Below are positions 6,799 to 9,139 of a stretch of 9,139 nucleotides of DNA, piece after piece (positions within the stretch are counted from its first letter, which is position 1; every line of letters begins with the position of its first letter). Made by a program: the position numbers and the translations under genes. The notes under the pieces were generated by a model that saw nothing but the letters and a program-made list of their open reading frames with translations, made no database searches and was not told the DNA's origin. This DNA comes from Vampirovibrionales bacterium (lineage in GTDB: Bacteria; Cyanobacteriota; Vampirovibrionia; Vampirovibrionales; JAJTHC01), in assembly GCA_021299615.1 (NCBI GenBank), contig JAJTHC010000074.1, positions 1-9,139 of the forward strand, read 5' to 3'.

Positions 6799-6836
6799 AA
6801 AGTGAGATTTTTTCAATAAAAGTCTCACTTTTTTTT
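6792..6836 (-). terminator. intrinsic terminator after the SnoaL-like gene
   Basis: An 11-bp perfect stem (6797-6807 with 6823-6833) is extended inward by five more pairs (one is U.G on plus, A.C on minus) to a 5-base loop. On the minus strand it is followed by TTTTTGTTTT, and on the plus strand by a T-run, so it is bidirectional in form. It should end the SnoaL-like transcript and insulate it from secY. Confidence 0.85.
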
Positions 6837-6873
6837 ATTTCAAGGTGTAGCCGTCTTTAGTTTTTCTGTACAG

Positions 6874-7275
6874 CTAACCTGCTTCACCACCGTAGAAGAA
6901 GCGAACGGTTTGGATTTTGCCGTCTTTAATGCTATAAACGGCAATTTCGTCCTCTTGCGTGCGTTGACCGCTGGCTTTTAATGTAGAATCCAAAGCAAGG
7001 GTAAACGCAAACTCACTGGAGCTATAAATGGGTTCGCCAATGGTAACGCCATGTACTTCACGGGCGTCGCTCCATTCTTTGGACGCTTTTAATAAAGCCT
7101 CCTTACCTTCGGTTCGAGCGGATCCTCCTCCATAGGCAATCGCTTCAATCTGAACAGCATCATCGGCATAGTAGCGACGAATGGCTTCTTCAGACTGCCC
7201 TTGACAGACTAAAGCAACAAGATCATTAGCAATTTGAGCAATGGTTGTAGCTGGGGCATTTGTCGTCATCATCAT
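6874..7275 (-). CDS. SnoaL/NTF2-like small domain protein
   Basis: A 133-residue single-domain protein of the NTF2-like superfamily (SnoaL-like, cone-shaped alpha+beta fold). It has an N-terminal helix with RRYYADDAVQIEA (33-45), then EGKEALL (56-62) and REVHG (72-76). C-terminal strands contain FAFTLALD (89-96), EDEIAVYSIKDGKI (108-121) and RFFYGG (125-130). Members range from isomerases and hydrolases to non-catalytic binding proteins, so no reaction can be assigned. An AGAAGGA site lies 4 bases from the first of three tandem ATGs (7275) and 7 bases from the second (7272), so 7272 may be the real start. It has no signal peptide and is probably cytosolic. It is not a normal member of the spc operon: it sits between rplO and secY with a terminator on each side. 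Confidence 0.75.
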   Translation of the reverse strand: MMMTTNAPATTIAQIANDLVALVCQGQSEEAIRRYYADDAVQIEAIAYGGGSARTEGKEALLKASKEWSDAREVHGVTIGEPIYSSSEFAFTLALDSTLKASGQRTQEDEIAVYSIKDGKIQTVRFFYGGEAG

Positions 7276-7284
7276 AATTTCCTT

Positions 7285-7327
7285 CTTTAAAAAACAATAG
7301 AGGCATCCTTTTATAGGATACCTCTAT
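7285..7327 (-). terminator. intrinsic terminator after rplO
   Basis: On the minus strand, ATAGAGG-T-ATCC (7327-7316) pairs with GGAT-G-CCTCTAT (7308-7297) around a 7-base loop. That makes 12 pairs including one U.G that would be a C.A mismatch on the plus strand, so the orientation is minus. TGTTTTTT follows directly. It should end rpsE-rpmD-rplO transcripts before the SnoaL-like gene, possibly incompletely. Confidence 0.85.
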
Positions 7328-7328
7328 G

Positions 7329-7358
7329 AGTATACATCTAAGCGTTAAACTTAGGCAA
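7329..7358 (-). promoter_or_regulatory. possible promoter for the SnoaL-like gene
   Basis: On the minus strand, TTGCCT (7353-7358, inside the rplO 3' end) lies 18 bases from TATACT (7329-7334). Each box is reasonable but the spacing is long. Transcription would start near 7322, inside the 5' arm of the rplO terminator stem. This is the only candidate seen for driving a gene otherwise enclosed by terminators. Confidence 0.3.
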
Positions 7359-7836
7359 GGGCTTCACGAACAGACGTCGTGATAATTTCCACTTTGCACT
7401 TAGCCGCTTTAAGCTTCTCTAAAGCACCAGGTGTTGCATAGTGTGCTTGCACGGTATAGGCAGCTTTAGGCTCGCCATTGCCGAGCAAACGAATACCATC
7501 GCAACCCGTAGGCCATTTTTTGGCGTCAACCAAGCTCTTATACGTAATGCTGGTTTGACCTTCGGCGACGAAATTGTGTAAATCGCCGACGTTGATTTGC
7601 AACCACTGACGTACATTCGGTTGAGGGAAAGTACGAAACTTAGGAATACGACGGTACAAAGGCATTTGACCACCTTCAAAACCACGCTTCGCTGAATTGC
7701 CTGATCGCTGACCTTGACCGTTGTTACCACGGTTAGATGTTTTACCAGCTCCACTGGCAAGACCACGACCTACACGCAAACGTTTGCGGTTGGCACCTTT
7801 GTTGGGTTGAATATCGGTAAGTGTAAGAACGGTCAT
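7351..7836 (-). CDS. rplO: large-subunit ribosomal protein uL15
   Basis: Component of the 50S subunit that binds 23S rRNA and enters assembly late. The 161 residues match the usual bacterial length. The N-terminal half is the long basic, glycine-rich extension (KRLRVGRGLASGAGKTSNRG, residues 18-37, then GQGQRSG and FEGGQMPLYRRIPKF). The globular C-terminal half carries the family pattern GIRLLGNGE (114-122) followed by the AHYATPGALEKL helix region. The ATG at 7836 lies two bases after the rpmD stop, and its AGGAG ribosome-binding site lies within the last rpmD codons, so the pair is translationally coupled. Order rpsE-rpmD-rplO is the conserved spc arrangement. An intrinsic terminator follows the stop codon, whereas in most bacteria transcription continues to secY. 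Confidence 0.97.
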   Translation of the reverse strand: MTVLTLTDIQPNKGANRKRLRVGRGLASGAGKTSNRGNNGQGQRSGNSAKRGFEGGQMPLYRRIPKFRTFPQPNVRQWLQINVGDLHNFVAEGQTSITYKSLVDAKKWPTGCDGIRLLGNGEPKAAYTVQAHYATPGALEKLKAAKCKVEIITTSVREALA

Positions 7837-7838
7837 GT

Positions 7839-8030
7839 TTAGATCTCCTCAACACTAATTAAGTGACTAATGGCACCGACCATGCCTCGAATAACAGGGG
7901 TGTCCAAGTGTTCAACCGTATGGTTTGTTTTTCTCAAACCAAGTGCGGAAACGACTTTGCGTTGTGCATCAGGACGCCCAATCACGCTACGCTTAAGCGT
8001 GACACGAATTTTTTTGGGTTGTGCGTTCAT
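7839..8030 (-). CDS. rpmD: large-subunit ribosomal protein uL30
   Basis: Small 50S ribosomal protein of 63 residues, the usual size. It shows the family core: KIRVTLKRSVIGRP (7-20), then ALGLRKTNHTVEHLDTPVIRGM (29-50), and a C-terminal VGAISHLISV. I chose ATG at 8030, with GGAG 6 bases upstream. The frame stays open to an ATG at 8072, but that extension would cross the hairpin at 8062-8081 and is not conserved in the family. It is 64 bases downstream of rpsE and two bases upstream of rplO. Some Cyanobacteria lack this gene as far as I recall, so its presence may be phylogenetically informative. Confidence 0.96.
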   Translation of the reverse strand: MNAQPKKIRVTLKRSVIGRPDAQRKVVSALGLRKTNHTVEHLDTPVIRGMVGAISHLISVEEI

Positions 8031-8061
8031 AGTGAACTCCATATTAAATAAAGATAATGAG

Positions 8062-8081
8062 TAAAGAAGCACGCTTCTTTA
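8062..8081 (-). promoter_or_regulatory. hairpin in the rpsE-rpmD gap
   Basis: A 9-bp perfect inverted repeat, TAAAGAAGC (8062-8070) and GCTTCTTTA (8073-8081), leaves an effective loop of about four bases. A second, wider repeat (AAATAAAG at 8046-8053 with CTTTATTT at 8077-8084) competes with it. No U-tract directly follows on the minus strand, so it looks like an attenuator or RNA-processing site rather than a full terminator. Confidence 0.5.
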
Positions 8082-8094
8082 TTTAAAAAACAGC

Positions 8095-8625
8095 CTAGAG
8101 ATTAAGCAGTTCTTTAACGCTAATATCACGAGATTCAGCGATTTCACGGAAAGTACGAAGTTGTTGCAAGCCTTCGATGGTGGCACGAGCCACGTTTAAA
8201 GGCGAGTTGGAACCCAACGATTTGGACAACACATCTTCAATACCTGCTAGTTCAAGCACAGCACGTGCTGCACCACCAGCAATCACGCCTGTACCTTCAG
8301 ACGCTGGACGAATAAACACAGACGAACTACCTGCACGCCCTTTAACAGGATGAGGCACCGTCGTACGAAAACGAGACACTTCAATCAAGCTACGCTTGCC
8401 TTGAGCCACACCTTTTTGGATGGCACCAATGACTTCGCCTGATTTACCAATGCCAATACCGACGCGTCCGTTTTTGTCACCCACGATGACAACCGCACGG
8501 AAGCTCATTTTCTTACCACCTTTGACAACTTTCGTCACACGGCGGATTTGGATCACTCGTTCTTGAAACTCACTGCCTTCTTCGCCAGCTTGGTTTTGTT
8601 GCAAGGAAGCTGTATTTGCAGCCAT
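8095..8625 (-). CDS. rpsE: small-subunit ribosomal protein uS5
   Basis: 30S protein important for decoding fidelity and mRNA unwinding. The 176 residues comprise a short variable N-terminus, a dsRNA-binding-like domain (about 20-88, with RRVTKVVKGGKKMSFRAVVIVGD and the glycine loop GRVGIGIGKSGEV), and the C-terminal domain (about 91-165, PHPVKGRAGSSSVFIRPA, GTGVIAGGAARAVLE, LGSNSPLN). I chose ATG at 8625, preceded by AAAGGA with a 9-base gap. An in-frame ATG at 8658 would add 11 residues and swallow the ribosome-binding site. The C-terminal motifs resemble cyanobacterial uS5. It is the first gene of this transcription unit with its own promoter, although rplR normally lies immediately upstream. 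Confidence 0.97.
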   Translation of the reverse strand: MAANTASLQQNQAGEEGSEFQERVIQIRRVTKVVKGGKKMSFRAVVIVGDKNGRVGIGIGKSGEVIGAIQKGVAQGKRSLIEVSRFRTTVPHPVKGRAGSSSVFIRPASEGTGVIAGGAARAVLELAGIEDVLSKSLGSNSPLNVARATIEGLQQLRTFREIAESRDISVKELLNL

Positions 8626-8678
8626 ATTTTTTAATCCTTTAAATATAAGTTTAAACAAATGGGATATAGATTAAATGT

Positions 8679-8706
8679 ATAATACGCATTCAATGGGTTA
8701 AATCAA
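8679..8706 (-). promoter_or_regulatory. rpsE promoter
   Basis: On the minus strand, TTGATT (-35, 8701-8706) lies 16 bases from TATTAT (-10, 8679-8684). The predicted start near 8672 gives a leader of about 47 bases. The same spot reads TATAAT (8678-8683) on the plus strand, but no -35 was seen for that direction. Confidence 0.55.
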
Positions 8707-8954
8707 AGACGCTTAACACTTAAACAAATAAGGTTATGTTTCTAGGAGGCTTGCATCATCCCCAAACAGTAAAAGGGAAATCTCAATTCTAGAAAGCTTT
8801 GCGAACTCAGCATCTAAGTACTTTGTTCACTTTAACCTTATATATACCTTAAAACTTTAGCACGACCCAAACGCAAGTACAAGTTTTTATTTTGTCCTGT
8901 TGAAAATTGTTACGAAAGCACTCAGTAATTTTCAGAACTTACATGACTGAATTA

Positions 8955-9000
8955 TAGTTGAATTTAGATTTTTCTGTACAGGCAAATCTAAATTCAACTA
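8955..9000. repeat. 46-bp near-perfect palindrome
   Basis: Arm TAGTTGAATTTAGATTT (8955-8971) is exactly complementary to AAATCTAAATTCAACTA (8984-9000). The 12-base centre itself contains the palindrome CTGTACAG (8974-8981), so only the two base pairs flanking that core fail to match. No U-tract follows on either strand, so it is not a typical terminator. It directly abuts the possible mobile element that starts at 9001. Confidence 0.85.
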
Positions 9001-9139
9001 GGTAGTGTCGACATTTAGTTAAGAAAGGAGGAATTTCAAGGAAAAACAAACGGCTTTTGAGGCGTGTACACAGACGTACATAACGAAAAAACGGCTTGTT
9101 TTGACACAGAAAGTACCCTTTATGGGCTGAATGTCGACA
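9001..9139. mobile_element. possible MITE or insertion-sequence end, cut by the window edge
   Basis: TGTCGACATT (9006-9015) and its exact reverse complement AATGTCGACA (9130-9139) bound a 114-base interior with no gene. The left end reads GGTAGTGTCGACATT, which looks like an insertion-sequence terminal repeat. The right repeat reaches the last base of the window, so whether it continues as the mirror image cannot be seen. The interior has a 9-base direct repeat, AAACGGCTT (9048, 9089). The alternatives are a non-autonomous MITE of about 145 bp or two chance copies of the self-palindromic TGTCGACA. Confidence 0.4.

Larger units (their letters stand above)
8626..9139. other. gene-free region upstream of rpsE
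   Basis: These 514 bases contain no convincing coding frame and no trace of rplR. They hold the rpsE promoter (8679-8706) and a 10-base direct repeat, TTAAACAAAT, at 8651 and 8720. A 9-bp inverted repeat pairs ATAAGGTTA (8728-8736) with TAACCTTAT (8833-8841). Further right are the 46-bp palindrome (8955-9000) and the possible small mobile element from about 9001 to the edge. The rest is AT-rich with no recognisable feature. Confidence 0.7.

Noticed and set aside
6724..6828. 35-residue N-terminal extension of SecY from an ATG at 6828
   Set aside because: The interval contains a terminator hairpin and a strong promoter, so most of it would not be in the secY mRNA. The family has a short hydrophilic N-terminus.
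8939..9139. 66-codon minus-strand open frame reaching the right edge
   Set aside because: It reads through both the palindrome and the terminal repeats, is rich in Cys and Phe, and matches nothing I recognise. It could be the tail of a transposase only if the sequence beyond the edge continues the frame.
1..9139. tRNA genes or a CRISPR array
   Set aside because: No GGTTCGAATCC-type T-arm with a matching acceptor stem was seen, and no short repeat occurs with regular spacing. The AAACGGCTT pair near 9050-9097 is only two copies.

Overview
The window looks like chromosomal DNA from a bacterium on the cyanobacterial side of the tree, most likely a non-photosynthetic relative (Vampirovibrionia/'Melainabacteria'). 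This is a moderate-confidence inference. The uS5 C-terminal half (LGSNSPLN..AR then LRTF.E.AE.R.I), the SecY tail (VALDTVNQIRV..AKQYEG) and the uL15 N-terminus resemble cyanobacterial versions as I remember them. There is no photosynthesis gene here, and PanC is a stand-alone enzyme rather than the PanC-cytidylate kinase fusion usual in Cyanobacteria.

Layout. Bases 1-99 hold nothing I can call. Minus-strand panC (100-1008) follows an MBL-fold hydrolase gene (1027-1695) in a two-gene operon transcribed hydrolase then panC. A gene-free stretch of about 545 bases (1696-2241) follows. Its first part (about 1758-2102) is packed with inverted repeats, two of which contain G.U pairs that fold better as plus-strand RNA. 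Its last part carries a dyad and an extended -10 promoter for the plus-strand gene of a membrane-anchored thioredoxin-like protein (2242-2670). That gene is followed by a membrane-anchored TPR protein (2767-3774), which converges on the minus-strand map gene.

The right half is the distal spc ribosomal-protein operon on the minus strand: rpsE, rpmD, rplO, then secY, adk, map. These genes make three ribosomal proteins, the translocon channel, adenylate kinase and methionine aminopeptidase. Three things are odd. A SnoaL/NTF2-like gene sits between rplO and secY with an intrinsic terminator on each side. secY has its own strong sigma70-type promoter, whose -35 box lies in the U-tract of the preceding terminator. 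The operon is also cut short at both ends: rplR is not upstream of rpsE, and infA/rpmJ/rpsM are not downstream of map.

Upstream of rpsE lie about 514 bases without a gene. They hold a promoter for rpsE, a 46-bp near-perfect palindrome (8955-9000) and, directly beside it, a possible small mobile element bounded by inverted TGTCGACATT/AATGTCGACA, the second copy ending exactly at the window edge. An insertion or rearrangement between rplR and rpsE would explain this.

I found no tRNA, rRNA, CRISPR array or complete transposase gene. The most promising candidates for something undescribed are the structured intergenic RNA region and the palindrome/mobile-element complex upstream of rpsE.
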